Shown here piece by piece: positions 21,971 through 33,624 of a DNA stretch of 64,000 bases (the first letter of the stretch is position 1; every line of letters starts with the position of its first letter). The stretch covers positions 96,745,868-96,809,867 of the forward strand of contig NC_084797.1 of the NCBI RefSeq assembly GCF_963169125.1, in the 5' to 3' direction. Below the pieces are notes generated by a model. That model was given only the letters and a program-made list of their open reading frames with translations. It did no database searches and was not told the origin of the DNA. Both the position numbers and the translations under genes were made by a program. Origin of the DNA: Humulus lupulus. Lineage: Eukaryota > Streptophyta > Magnoliopsida > Rosales > Cannabaceae.

Positions 21971-23171
21971 ACTGGAATTAAACAATTTAAAGTCCATTTG
22001 TTTCTTTCTTTCCAATCCACCCAAAATCGTGAGTTAACCATTTTCCTTTTTATAACAAATTCCAATTTCATTATGAACATCACATTGGTCAATTCATAAT
22101 AACACATTAATTAAACATAAGCAATTTTCGATAATATAATTATTGATAACAATAATTATACTCAAAATAGCGAATTTCCTTTTCAAAATCCCTTCATACA
22201 AAAAAAAAATATACCTAGATGCTAATTTATGTTCTGTTATGTAATCAGCCTTTAAAATTTGACACTTGGGTTCTAAATGAGTTCTATCATAGTGCTCGAG
22301 TCTTTAAACCATTAGGTTTTGAGTATTAACCGCCTACCAACTAAACTCTCAATTAAAAAATTTCCTTTTTGTAAAGATTATGACTTAGCCTTAAATTTCA
22401 TCAGGGATTTCAAAAATCACAATTTACCATTTGATAACGATTTGTATAAAAATTAACTCGACACGAGTCTAATGATTTCTAGAAAAATGGGAAGCATAAC
22501 GACTGCAAATCGGACATCCCCCAATTTTAAAAACCTCCACACATAACATAAAAACAATCTCAAAGCAGACAAACATATCGGAGTTCAATTTAGTATACTA
22601 ATTAGCTCTTAATATACTATTCACATACATAATTGCATCTTAGTTTCCAAACTCGCAATTAATTTCAAAAATCCAAAACAATTAAAATTGGGGTTAGAAA
22701 TTGTATCCAATGCTCGGGAAGTGAAACGAGGTTTGATGGTGAAATTTGGAGCTTGAAACGAGCCTCGGGCCATCCTATTTCTATGCTGGTCAAATCTCAT
22801 GCCGGAGCTCCGGCGACCACGGTGGCGGCACTACCACCCCATGGTGATGGTTTGGGAAGTGAATGGGCTTCAAATCCCAAAGCTCGAGGAACATCATGGT
22901 GGTGGTGGTTTCTCTTGGAACGGCCTAGAATGGCGAATTTTCTCTTGGAAGCTTCGGACCTCCATGGATTTTGACAAATAACCTTTCTTTTTTCGACCAC
23001 TAGTGAGGTCAATCCTTGGGTGGGTTTTGAAGCTTAGACCACGAGGAGTATGGTGGTGATGGTGGTTTGGCTCTAGGAGGCTTGGGGTGGTCGGATTTTG
23101 CTCAGAAAGCATCAAAAATTTTGGGAGAAACCCAAAAACCGTAGAACTTCATGGGCTTCATTAATCATGCA
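21971..23171. other. Unassigned DNA between elements 2 and 3
   Basis: The first 700 bases are AT-rich. The last 450 hold GC-rich stretches with CCGGAGCTCCGGCGACC (22801-22817) and GGTGGTGG runs, but no frame with a known domain. It may be the right-hand continuation of 7336-9666 split by element 2, and may be a decayed LTR. No gene is supported. Confidence 0.45.
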
Positions 23172-25544
23172 TGTAACACCCTGGATAGCCAATACCATTA
23201 CACTGTGTATTTTAAGTAGTGCTAGACTTGCTAATCAATTCATTTAGTTATAAAGATGTTACTAAGGATAATCCATGGATTAGGGTTGAAAGATTTTGAT
23301 CGTGGAACTAGCTTTTTTCACTAAAAAGTTTAAGTCTTTACATGGGATCCCATAAATAAGTGTTTACAAGGCATTTACAACTCTCAAAATAATTACAACG
23401 TGAGCAGCCTAAGCGGAAAAATGAAGTTTGGCTCTAGTCCCTATTGATTCCTAGGTCGTGGCAGTCTAGCAGCTGCAAATGTACACGCTGCCCCTAAATC
23501 TCTCCAACTCATGGCTGGTCCAGCTTTCTTTTTCCCTTACCTGCACCACATAGCACCAGTGAGCCAAGGCTAGGCTCAGAAATAAATCTTAAATCAACAG
23601 ATACAAATGGACAACAATATATAAATAGTAAACTTAAATTGACAAATTCAATAAACAATAGGACATAAGCAATAAGGTTTGCAGTAATAACCTTCTCAAT
23701 CAAACACATAATTCAATCTCAATAATCAATACAAATAGTTAAGTGAAAATGGCACTTCTGTTTATTTAAGTGATGTTCAGGCCTGGCGCCCTTAGGTCGA
23801 GTCCTCCAGTCTTACGGCTGAGCCCGGCATGCATAGGACGGGCTGCGTTCTGCACGTTTAACGTGAACCTTGGCTCCCATAGGCCAAATTTTCAGATCAA
23901 ATATAATCAAATGATTAGATCGCATAACACACAGTGAGTTGCAGCATAAACAAGCATGCCTAATCAGATATACTCAAATACAATTATAGTCATACTCATA
24001 TTCATTAATAGGGGTCTGAGCCCCAATCACAACTAGGGTGCAGTTTTCTTACCTCAAGTCCCGAACAAATAAGGTATAAGGCGATCTAGAACACAATCCC
24101 TATTCTCAAGTCTTAGCAATATAACCTAGTCACAACGTAAATGTGGATAACCATCAAAATCTAAACCAATTAAAATCTTCAGAGTGATATACAAGCCTCC
24201 AGGACCTCAAATTCTACTAAATCGGGTAGTAGAATCCTTCACGAGCCCTTAAGTTTGAGTTCCCGAGCTTAAAAATCCTATTTGGCCATTTTTTCCTATG
24301 CGCGTCACAGGGCCCCCTAATGGGTCACAGCGCGCCTAAAGTCAGAGGCTCCAAGCCCTTACATTCCCAGGGACATGCACTGCGACTCAGCTCTGAAGGG
24401 TCGCAACGCGCCTAGGCAAAATTCTAAAACCCCAGGCCCTGGGTTCATGTGGGTCGCGGTGATCCAAGAACAAGGTCGTGGCACGACCCTACGAACCCAG
24501 ATTTTCTAGCTTTCTTTCTCAGCTAAATCCTTCAAATATCATCCTAAGCATAACTAAACCCAAAAATTGAGTCTAGAACTCACATTAACACAGCATAGGC
24601 ACCATAATTACCCCAAAAACCAACCACAATCCTACCCTAACTCAACAACCTAAGCTAACATCAAAACTCAGTCCAAACCCAACTACTCAGAGAATTCACA
24701 GAGAAAATTAGATTATAAAGCTTACATAAGTAGTGATTCGACCTCTGAACTAAACCTCAAGTAATCCTAGCTTCAATCCTTCAAAAAAACTCAGCGCTTC
24801 CATCAATTTTCCAAAACTCTCACCAAAACTATGAGAGAGCGAGAGTGAGAGAGAGAGAGAGAGAGAGAACTAACGAAAGAGCGAGAGAGAAAGAGGGTAA
24901 GGGAAAGTTAGAGAGTGTTTCTTCTGTTTTTTTTCTTCCTCTAGTTTCTACAGCCTAGGTCCCTCTCAGGTTAGGGAAAAAGACTCAAACACCCCTAGTC
25001 TTATCCTTCGTCCTTTAATGCCTACATGGGCAAACCCGTCATTTACCACTCTCTTCCCCCTAAACCTCAAGTAACATTATAAATCCCTGGTTAATCCCAA
25101 CATACCCCAACTAATCACCAAATAACTACCTATTTCCCTGTAAATCCTGAATACACACTATGTTCCCAAAATACCACTAGGCTCACCTTGAGCCAGGTAT
25201 TTAACCCCGTTGTGACTATTCTGCTAATCCGCTCACTAGGATTGCCTCATGCCGAATATCGCAAATATATCCACATAATAATTTGGCCTCAATCATATAA
25301 CACACATATAATCACATTTATACCCTCAACGGGTCAAAATTACAAATATGCCCTTAATAACAAGACTGGGCCCACATGCATATTTAATACACATAAACAT
25401 GCACATATACTCATATTACAATATATTTCACATATGCCACATAATCACACATATGTTCAATTAATTCCACATATAAATCCAATTATGTCCTCCCGGCATA
25501 CTAATCAAGGCACTAAGCCTTATTGGCAAATCTGGGACGTTACA
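23172..25544 (-). repeat. Element 3 3' LTR (2373 bp)
   Basis: In window orientation the LTR starts TGTAACACCC and ends GGACGTTACA. It is related to the 5' copy at 30491-32773 and in opposite orientation to S1 and S3. It contains a (GA)11 tract at 24847-24868, shorter in the other copy, and a GC-rich CGCGAC block at about 24290-24500. Confidence 0.92.
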
Positions 25545-25560
25545 ACTTTCCCCTCCTACT
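25545..25560 (-). promoter_or_regulatory. Polypurine tract of element 3
   Basis: On the minus strand AGTAGGAGGGGAAAGT directly precedes the 3' LTR start, the expected plus-strand primer position. Confidence 0.75.
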
Positions 25561-25564
25561 GAAA

Positions 25565-26168
25565 ATTTCCTCCTCGAAATTTACCTAATTAACTCAGGAT
25601 GCTAATCCTGCATAACTAACTCTAACTCCCAAGTCCGTTCCTCGACCTTGCCATTCCTCCATAAGACTTTAACTAGAGGAATTGTCTTGTTCTCAGAACC
25701 TTGTCCTTTCTATCTAGGATCTGAACTGGTTGCTCCTCATAGGACGAATCTCTCTGTAGCTCCAGATCCTCATATCCCAATACATGGGTCGTACAGACAC
25801 ATAGTTCTGAAGCTTTGAGATGTGAAACACATCATGCACTCATGATAATGACGAGGGAAGAGCCAATCTATAGGCCACCTGCCCAATCCTCTCTAGGATC
25901 TTGAAAGGTCCTATGAAACTAGTGCTCAGCTTGCCCTTCTTACCAAATCTCTTTACTCCTTATAATGGTGAAACTCACAGAAATACGTGGTCCCCTACCT
26001 GGAACTCCACGTCCCTACGCTTAGGGTTAGCATAGATTTTCTATCTACTTTGTGAGGCGAGCATTCGAGCTCGGATCTTCTCAATAGCCTCATTAGTTCT
26101 CTAAACCATCTCTAGATCCAAATACTTCATTTCTCCCATCTCATCCCAATGAAGGGGTGCCCTACACT
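25565..26168 (-). pseudogene. Integrase C-terminal and chromodomain region, degraded
   Basis: This aligns with the readable chromodomain regions of elements 5 (47395-47931) and 8 (57344-57751). The frame is broken by several stops. Chromodomains of this clade target insertion to heterochromatin by binding modified histones. Confidence 0.8.
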
Positions 26169-26990
26169 TTCTTCCATACAACACCTCATATGGAGCTACT
26201 CCAATTGTTCACTGATAACTGTTATTGCTTGAAAACTCCATCAACGGAAGGTACTTACTCCAAGACCCCTCAAAGTCTAGCACGCAGGCTCTAACTATTT
26301 CCTCCAATATTTGAATCGTCCTCTCAGATTTTGCGTTTATCTGAGGATGAAAGGTTATATTGAACTTCAACTGAGTCCCCTTAGCGTTCTGCAGGCTACC
26401 CCAAAACTTGGAGGTAAAAATGGGATCTCGGTCTGATACTATAGATTTCGGTTCCCCATGGAGACGTAAAATCCCCCTCACATATAGTTATGCATACTGG
26501 TCCACAGTATAGTTTGTCCTTACTGACAGAAAATGAGCTGACTTGGTATATCTGTCCACTATCACCCATACCGAGTCATGTTGCCCCACTGTCCTGGGCA
26601 AGCCTCCTATAAAATTCATATTAATGTCTTCCCACTTCCACTCGGTAATACCTAAAGGTTGTAACAACCCTACTGTTTGTTGGTGTTCAGCCTTCACCTG
26701 CTGACAGACTAGACATCTGGCAACATAGTCGACCATGTCCTTCATCCCAAGCCACCAATACAATGACCTTAGAACCTGATACATCTTCGTGGTGCCTGGA
26801 TGTAATGAATATGGTGTGTTATGAGATTCATCAAGGATCTCTCGTCTCATACCAATGTTTATCGGAACAAAAATATGATCCTTATATCTAAGGAAACTCT
26901 TCTCTGAGATGGAGTAATCCTTAGCTACTTCAGCTAGGGCATCCCTTATAAGCTTCATCATATGTGTATCACTCATCTAACCCTCTTTTA
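26169..26990 (-). pseudogene. Integrase of element 3
   Basis: The zinc-binding part shows ESHNTPYSLHPGTTK and CLVCQQVKAEH. The core shows VIVDRYTKSAHF, IVSDRDPIFTSKFW and SERTIQ, so D, D and E are all visible. Stops fall between 26482 and 26487 and above 26976. Confidence 0.9.
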
Positions 26991-27560
26991 TTCTCTCCAA
27001 AAGGGTGGACTGCAAAGTAATATTGGCCAACCGGCCCACTAACAACTCTATCTTTACTCTGGTCATGTTTTCTGCCAACTCCTTTGATATCTGCTTCATG
27101 TTAAATAACTATCCTGGGCCCATCTGACTCGAATTGTCAGTCACCACATTAACTTTCCCTGTGTGATAAAGGATCTCACAGTCATAATACTTTATCAACT
27201 ATAGCCAATGTCTTTGTCTCATGTTTAGGTCTTTCTAGGTGAATAAATACTTAAAGCTCTTGTGATCGGTATATATTTCGCACTTCTCTCCATACAAATA
27301 GTGTCGCCACACTTTTAGTGCAAGTACCACCATTGCTAATTCCAAATCATGAGTAGGATATTGTTGCTCATATTTCTTCAACTCTTGTGATGCGTAGGCA
27401 ATGGCCTTGCCACTCTGCATCAGAACACATCCTAACCCCAGCCTCGATGCGTCGCAATACACCACAAACTTATCCCCATCTGAAGGAAAAATTAGCACCG
27501 GAGCAGTAATCAACCATCGCTTCAATTCCTGTAAACTATTCTCACATTTTTCTGACCACA
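26991..27560 (-). pseudogene. RNase H of element 3
   Basis: [32 protein letters not shown] and [14 protein letters not shown] provide the D, E and D catalytic positions of the classical Ty3/gypsy RNase H. The connection to integrase (26991-27234) contains stops. Confidence 0.9.
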
Positions 27561-28210
27561 CAGACTTTAGATTCTTCTTTTTCAAGTCGGTCAAAGGTGT
27601 AACAGTCTTTGAGAATCCTTCCAAGAATCTTCTATAATACCCTGCCAACCCAAGGAAGCTCCTAAATTTTGAGGCATTCCTTGGCCTCGGCCAATCTCTA
27701 ACTGCTTTTACATTTTCCAGATCTACCTTGATTCTGTCTCTCCTGACAATGTGACAAAGGAATGTCACCTATGGTAACCAATACTCGCACTTCTTAAACT
27801 TGGCATACAACTGGTGCTCCCTCAATCTATACAATACAAATTAGAGATGTTGTTCATGCTCTGCCTCTAAACGAGAGTAAACTAGAATGTCTTCGATGAA
27901 GACAATCACGAACTAATCCAAAAAATCCTTGAACACCCTGTTCATCAGGTCCATAGATGTTGCTGGGGCATTAGTCAACCCAAATGATATGACTAAAATC
28001 TCCCAATGCCCGTACCTCATGCGAAAGGTCTTCTTTGGAATATCCTCATCCTTAATCCTCAGCTAGTGATAACCAGATCAAAGATCAATCTTCGAGAATA
28101 TTGTCTTTCCCTGCAACTGATCAAACATGTCGTCTATCCTCAGTAGTGGGTACTTGTTCTTGATAGTCAGCTTGTTCTACTCCTTATAATCTATGCACAT
28201 CCTTAGGGTC
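27561..28210 (-). pseudogene. Reverse transcriptase of element 3
   Basis: The catalytic box reads FIEDILV where FIDDILV is expected (about 27885-27905), a lost Asp. [17 protein letters not shown] of the thumb/connection is clear, and stops are frequent between 27769 and 28176. It continues from the protease frame at about 28180. Confidence 0.88.
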
Positions 28211-28989
28211 CCATCCTTCTTCTTCACAAACAAAACTGGAGTACCCCACGGTGAAAAGCTAGGTCTAATAAATCTCAGGTCCAATAACTCCTGTAACTGT
28301 ACTTTCAACTCCTTCAGCTCTACCAGAGCCATTCTATACGGTGCCCTCGACATTGGTTTCATACCTAGTGCTAACTCAATGACGAATTTAATCTCCCAGT
28401 GCAGTGGCAGTCCCAGGAAGTCCTCAGGGAACACATCTAAGAACTCACATACCAATCTGGTCTCCTTTAGTCCTAATGGCATGACCCTATTGGTATCCAC
28501 CACATTGGCTAAAAATCCTATACAACCTTCGTGTAACAAGTCTCTAGCCCTCAATGTTGATATCATAGGAATGCGGGGCCCATGCACAGTACCAACAAAA
28601 ATGAAGGGTTCCTCACCCTCAGGCCCAAATGTCACCATCTTCATCTTGCAGTCTATAGTCGCCCCATACCTTACTAACCAATCCATCCCCAAAATCATGT
28701 CAAAATTATCCATACCCAATTCAATCAAGTCCACTGGTAGTTCCATGTTGTCTACCATCACTGGCAATGACCTAACCCATCTCCTAGAAACTACCAGCTC
28801 CCATGTAGGCAATAAAGTCCCAAGCCCTCCAGTATAATAATCACAGGGCCTACACAATATATCAATCACTTTGCTAGAAACAAATGAATGTTTAGCACCA
28901 GAGTCAATCAATACAGTATATGGAGTGCCAGCACTAGAAATATGACCTATCACCACCGAGGGACTAGTCTTAACCTCTGCCTGAGTCAA
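28177..28989 (-). pseudogene. Protease and RT N-terminus of element 3
   Basis: A 270-codon open stretch has the aspartic protease motif [18 protein letters not shown] near its start and [20 protein letters not shown] later. It continues into RT start sequence: [20 protein letters not shown] and [20 protein letters not shown]. The catalytic Asp is intact. It reads opposite to a 214-codon shadow frame. Confidence 0.9.
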
Positions 28990-30101
28990 GGCTTACCCTC
29001 GAGATGAAGTCAAGCTATTCACCTTCCTTGGTTCCTCTTTCTTCAAAGTCAGACAGTCTTTCTTGAGATGTCCAACCACCCCACACAAATAACATGCCCC
29101 TAACATTTTCCCAGATGGTGCTTCCTGCACTTAGCACACTTTGGGTAACTCCTCCACATCTCACTGCCTCCCTGGACACCCCAGTCACTCCTATCAAGAC
29201 CAATAGTGGTTGAGATGTCAGGGGTCTTCTTTTTCTGATCACTGGGGCCTCCGCCCCTACTGGATCCTACAAATGAAGGCACTGCCCTCTAAACATCCCG
29301 TCATGCAGTGCTCTCCCTCCATATCTTGTTCTCTGACTTCTCAGCTGTGAGGGCCTTCTCAACCACCTGGGCATAAGTAGTCTCCCTAGCTACCGATGTA
29401 ATCTGAACATCCCGGGCTATCATAGCATTCAACCTCCGAACGAATCTGTCTTGCCTGGATGCATCAGTAGGCACTAGATCAGGTGTGAGCTTTGCCAACC
29501 TTTCAAATTTCAGGGCATACTAAGTAATTTTCATGCTAGCCTATACAAAACCAGTGAACTCATTCACCTTCGCCGCCCTAACGGCATTAGTGTAGTACTT
29601 TTGGTTGAATAGGTCTCTGAACTCATCCCAACTCATGGTAGAAACATCTCAAGTCTGGGATACTACCTCCCACCATATACGGGCATCATCTCATAACATA
29701 AAGGTGGCACAGGCCACTTTGTCATTACCTACCACCCTCATAAAATCCAGGATGGAGGTAGTCAGGCTCATCCACTATTCAACATTAAGTGGATCTTGTC
29801 CTCCCTCGAAGAATGGAGGATGTTATTTCCTGAATCTCTCATACAGAAGCTCCCACATGTTCTCAATCTCAGGCTGTTGTACGGCTTGTGCGATGACAGG
29901 TGGCAAGTTTGGTGTAGCGTTCCCTGGCGGAACTTGCTGTCTCAAAAGGCAGATCTCTTCCTCTTGACTCTGAAGTCTAACTTTCATGCCAACACACATC
30001 TTCTGCTAGATCTTAGGGACTGGCAGAGAGTTCTGACCCTGGTCATCCTCTCTAGCCTTGATCTCAGCGTCGGCTAGTCGAACTAATTGCCTTGGAGGCA
30101 T
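28990..30101 (-). pseudogene. gag of element 3
   Basis: The probable ATG is at 30101-30099, at the same place as in element 8 (61871). Recognisable parts include WWEV, LNAMIARDVQITSVARE and KALTAEKSENKIWRES; the zinc knuckle CYLCGVVGHLKKDC lies near 29060-29100. Many stops interrupt the frame. Confidence 0.85.
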
Positions 30102-30475
30102 AACTCTCCAAGTATATCTGTAATCAATGACTCGGCTGATCAAGCAATAATAACATGTTTTTTAAATCACCCCATGGTCCAATGCCAACAACCAAGCGAA
30201 ATACGCAATCACCATGCTAACAGGCATTCCAATAATTATCAACGTACAGTAGCAATGCTAATAAGCAGGTCATATCATACACACATAGCAGTCAAGGGCC
30301 AGGCCCTATCAGTATACCTCATGTTTCCTATTAAACAGGCAGATAAAGCATTCATATTTCATTTGAACAGTCAAACACATAATCACATATATAGATACCA
30401 AACCCATAGTCGAGCTTGTCTTTAGCGGCGAGTGTACATTCCCAACCAGTCTTCCGGAACCCTTAAACATAGACT
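30102..30475 (-). other. Element 3 5' leader
   Basis: The stretch between the primer-binding site and gag has no coding content. It includes a phrase shared with the element 8 leader (CAGTCAAGGGCCAGGCCCTA at about 30290). Confidence 0.7.
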
Positions 30476-30487
30476 GCTCTTATACCA
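30476..30487 (-). promoter_or_regulatory. Primer-binding site of element 3
   Basis: On the minus strand TGGTATAAGAGC, three bases from the LTR, matches the plant initiator-Met tRNA primer site TGGTATCAGAGC at 11 of 12 positions. Confidence 0.8.
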
Positions 30488-30490
30488 AGT

Positions 30491-32773
30491 TGTAACGCCC
30501 TCGATAGCCAAGACCATTACACTGTGTATTTTAAGTAGTGTTAAACTTGTTAATCAAGTTATTTGGTTATAAACATGTTACTAAGGATAATACATTGATT
30601 AGTGTTACAATATTTTGATCGTGGAATGAGCTGTTTTCATTAAAAAGTTTAAATTTGTACATGGGATCCCATAAATAAGTGCTTACAAGGCATTTACAAC
30701 GTGAGCCCGCCTAAACGGCAAAATGAATTTTGGCTCTAGTCCCTGTTGATCCCTCGTTCGTGGCAGTCGAGCAGCTGTAAATGTACACGCTTCCCCTAAA
30801 GCTCTCCAACTCATGGCTGGTCCAACTTTCCCTTTCCTTTTCCCTTACATGTGCCACATAGCACCCGTGAGCCAAGGCTCAGAAAGAAAACTTAAATCAA
30901 CAGATACAAATGAACAACAGTATATTAATAGTAAACTTAAATTGAAAATTTCAATAAACAACATGACATAAGCAATAAGCTTTACAATAATAACCTGCTC
31001 AATCAAACACATTATCCAATCTCAATAATCAATACAGTTAGTTAAGTGCAAATGAAACTTCTGTTTATTTAAGTGATGTTTAGGCCCGGTGCCCTTAGGT
31101 CGAGTCCTCTGGTCTTATGGCTAACCCCATCACGCTTAGGACAGGCTGCATTCTGCATGTTTAATATCAGCCCCGGCTCCCTTAGGCTGGACTTTCAGAT
31201 CAAATATAATCAAACGATTAGATCGCATAACACACAATCAGTTGCAGCATAAACAAGTATGCCTAACCAAATATACTCAAATACAATTATAGTCATATTC
31301 TCAAATACAGTCATATTCATATTCATTAATAGGGGTCCGAGCCCCAATCACAACTAGGGTGCAATTTCGTATCTCGAGTCTTGAGAAATAAGGTATAAGG
31401 CGATCCTGAGCACGATCCCTATTCCCGAGTCTTAGCTAATATAACCTAGTCACAAAGCAATTATTGATAACCATCAAAACCTAAACAAATTAAAAGATTT
31501 AGAATAATATACTACCCTCTGAAACCTCAACTTCTACTAAACCAGGTAGTAGAATCTTTCCCGAGCCCTTAAGTTTGAGTTCCCGAGCTCAAATTTGGCC
31601 ATTTCTGCCTATGCGCATCGCGGCGCCCTCTACTGGATCGTGGCGTGCCTTAAGTTAGAGGCTCCCAACCGCTACATTCCCAGGGACATGCACCGCAACT
31701 CATCCCTGAAGGGTCGCGGCGCACCTAGGAAAAAATTGAAAACCCCCGGCCTGGGTCACGCAGGTTGCGGAGCCCCAAGAACAGGGTCGCAGCGCGACCC
31801 TACAAACCCAGATTTTTCTGCTTTCTTTCTCTGTTAAATCCTACCAAAATCATCCTAAGCATAACTAAACCTACAAAATTGAGTCTGGAACTCACATTAA
31901 CACACCATAGGCACCATAATTACCCCCAAAAACCAACCACAATCCTACCCTAACTCAACAACCTAAGCTAACATCAATACTTAGTCCAAACCTAAACTAC
32001 TCAGAGAATTCACAGAGAAAATCAAATTGTAAAGCTTACCTCAGTAGTGATTCGACCACTAAATTGAACCTCAAGTAATCCTATCTTTAACCCTTCAAAA
32101 AAACTCAGACCTTCCCTCAATTTTCCAAAACTCACACCAAAATTATGAGAGAGTGAGAAAGAGAGTACTAACGAGAGAGAGTGGGGGGGAGTCTATGCGT
32201 GTTTCTTGTGTTTTCTCAAATGCCTCTAGTCTTATCCTTAGCCTTTTAATGCCTCAAAGGGTAAACCCGTCATTTACCACCCTCTTCCCCCTAAACCTCA
32301 AGTAACACTATAAATCCCCAGTTAATCCTAACATACCCCAACTAATCACCAAATTACTACCTATTACTCGGTAAATCCCGAATACACGCTAAGTTCCAAA
32401 AATACCCCTGGGCTCACCCTGAGTCGAGTATTTAAACTCATTGTGACTATTCCGCTAATTCGCTCACTAGGATCGCCTTGAGGTGAGTATCGCAAATATA
32501 TCCATATAATAATGTAGCCTCAATCATAACACACATATAATCACATTTATACACTCAACGGGTCAAAATTACAAATATGCCCTTTATAATAAGAATGGGC
32601 CCACATGCATATTTAATACACATAAACATGCACATATACTCATATTACCATATATTTCATATATGCCACATAATCACACATATGGTCAATTAATTCCACA
32701 TATAAATCAAATTATACCCTCCTGGCATACTAATCAAGGTACTAAGTCTTATTAGCAATCCTGGGACGATACT
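30491..32773 (-). repeat. Element 3 5' LTR (about 2283 bp)
   Basis: This pairs with 23172-25544. The outer end is degraded (GATACT instead of GTTACA), so the right boundary is uncertain by a few bases. Confidence 0.88.
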
Positions 32774-33209
32774 TAAGATTGTTCTAATTGTTTATATGAA
32801 TTTTTTTGGAGAAATAAATTGCATGTAAACTACTAAGTATTAAATTAGTTACAACTTGGTAACTCACACCGTAATAAAATCAATAGTTTTGTACAGGCCT
32901 TTAAGATAACCAACTTTTTTTGAAAAGTGTTTTAGTAAAGTTAGATGAATGTGATAGGTAATTATCTAGATTACATTAATTGTAGAAACAAGCTCTTTTA
33001 TAATTAAATGAATTTTGTAATTAATTACACTCATAAGGCTATTAATAAACCAGTTATTAATTTGGAATTAATTGATTGGTTTAATAAAACACATTTCTAA
33101 AATAGTAAGTGGGAGAAGTTGAATATCTCCATGTGACATATGGTCTCCATTATTAGTACAACATCGCGAGAAATGAATAGGGCATCGAGGCGGCTTTGTT
33201 TCCGTCCCA
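32774..33209. other. Unassigned AT-rich stretch, possible Copia-type fragment
   Basis: There is no ORF with a domain. AAGTGGGAGAAGTTGAATAT at about 33108 resembles a Copia polypurine tract followed by an LTR start, but no paired LTR is seen. The 5' end of element 4 (LTR, primer site, first half of gag) is missing, and this sequence sits in its place. Confidence 0.35.
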
Positions 33210-33624
33210 GATCAGAGCATTCGGGGGGCTCGTCGCTTTTCCCGCTCCGAGGATGCCAGGATCCGTGGCCTCGGGGACCCAGTATTCACCCTACGCTCCT
33301 ATACAACCAAGTATGGTAGGAGCCCAGTCTAGTCCAGCTGTCCGGTCAGCTGCCTTTAGTGTCGTGCCACTCGCTGGTTTTAGTGCAGCTCCGACAGGAT
33401 ATGGAGCAACACCCACTGGATACAGTGCTTATAAACCTGCATTCAGTGCTGGAGTTGTCGCTCCATCCAAGTCTGTCGTACCCAGTCAAACCCCCAGAAG
33501 CAGTAGACGCAGGGGTAAAGGCAAGTGCAAATAGCCCAAGGGAAATGGGACGGTACAGACAGGACAGGGAACTACCCCCGACGAGAAGTACGTCTCCCAG
33601 TACTTCGAGTATACTGACCTAGTG
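33210..33624 (+). pseudogene. gag C-terminal part of element 4
   Basis: A Pro/Ser/Ala/Tyr-rich region (ASGTQYSPYAPIQPS; SAAPTGYGATPTGYSAY) aligns with element 2 at 12250-12640. It is cut at 33624 by solo LTR S2 and resumes at 36102. Confidence 0.8.

Larger units (their letters stand above)
23172..32773 (-). mobile_element. Element 3: Tekay/Del-like chromovirus, two LTRs
   Basis: Long LTRs (23172-25544 and 30491-32773) with TGTAAC/GTTACA-type ends flank a minus-strand gag, protease, RT, RNase H, integrase and chromodomain, in the order typical of Ty3/gypsy chromoviruses. A primer site close to initiator-Met tRNA follows the 5' LTR, and a polypurine tract precedes the 3' LTR. All frames carry stops. 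The left flank is ATGCA, while the right end reads GATACT instead of GTTACA and shows no matching duplication. Confidence 0.92.

Noticed and set aside
22797..23115. Host gene in the GC-rich stretch
   Set aside because: Frames are short, on both strands and without a domain; GGTGGT runs explain their composition.
25188..25562. Plus-strand frame of 124 codons
   Set aside because: It lies inside the element 3 3' LTR and is made of AT-rich repeats of CACATA type.
28193..28837. Plus-strand frame of 214 codons
   Set aside because: It is the reverse shadow of the element 3 protease/RT frame, with no family resemblance.
33108..33130. Copia LTR boundary
   Set aside because: Only a polypurine-like motif; no second LTR, primer site or Copia coding sequence is visible.
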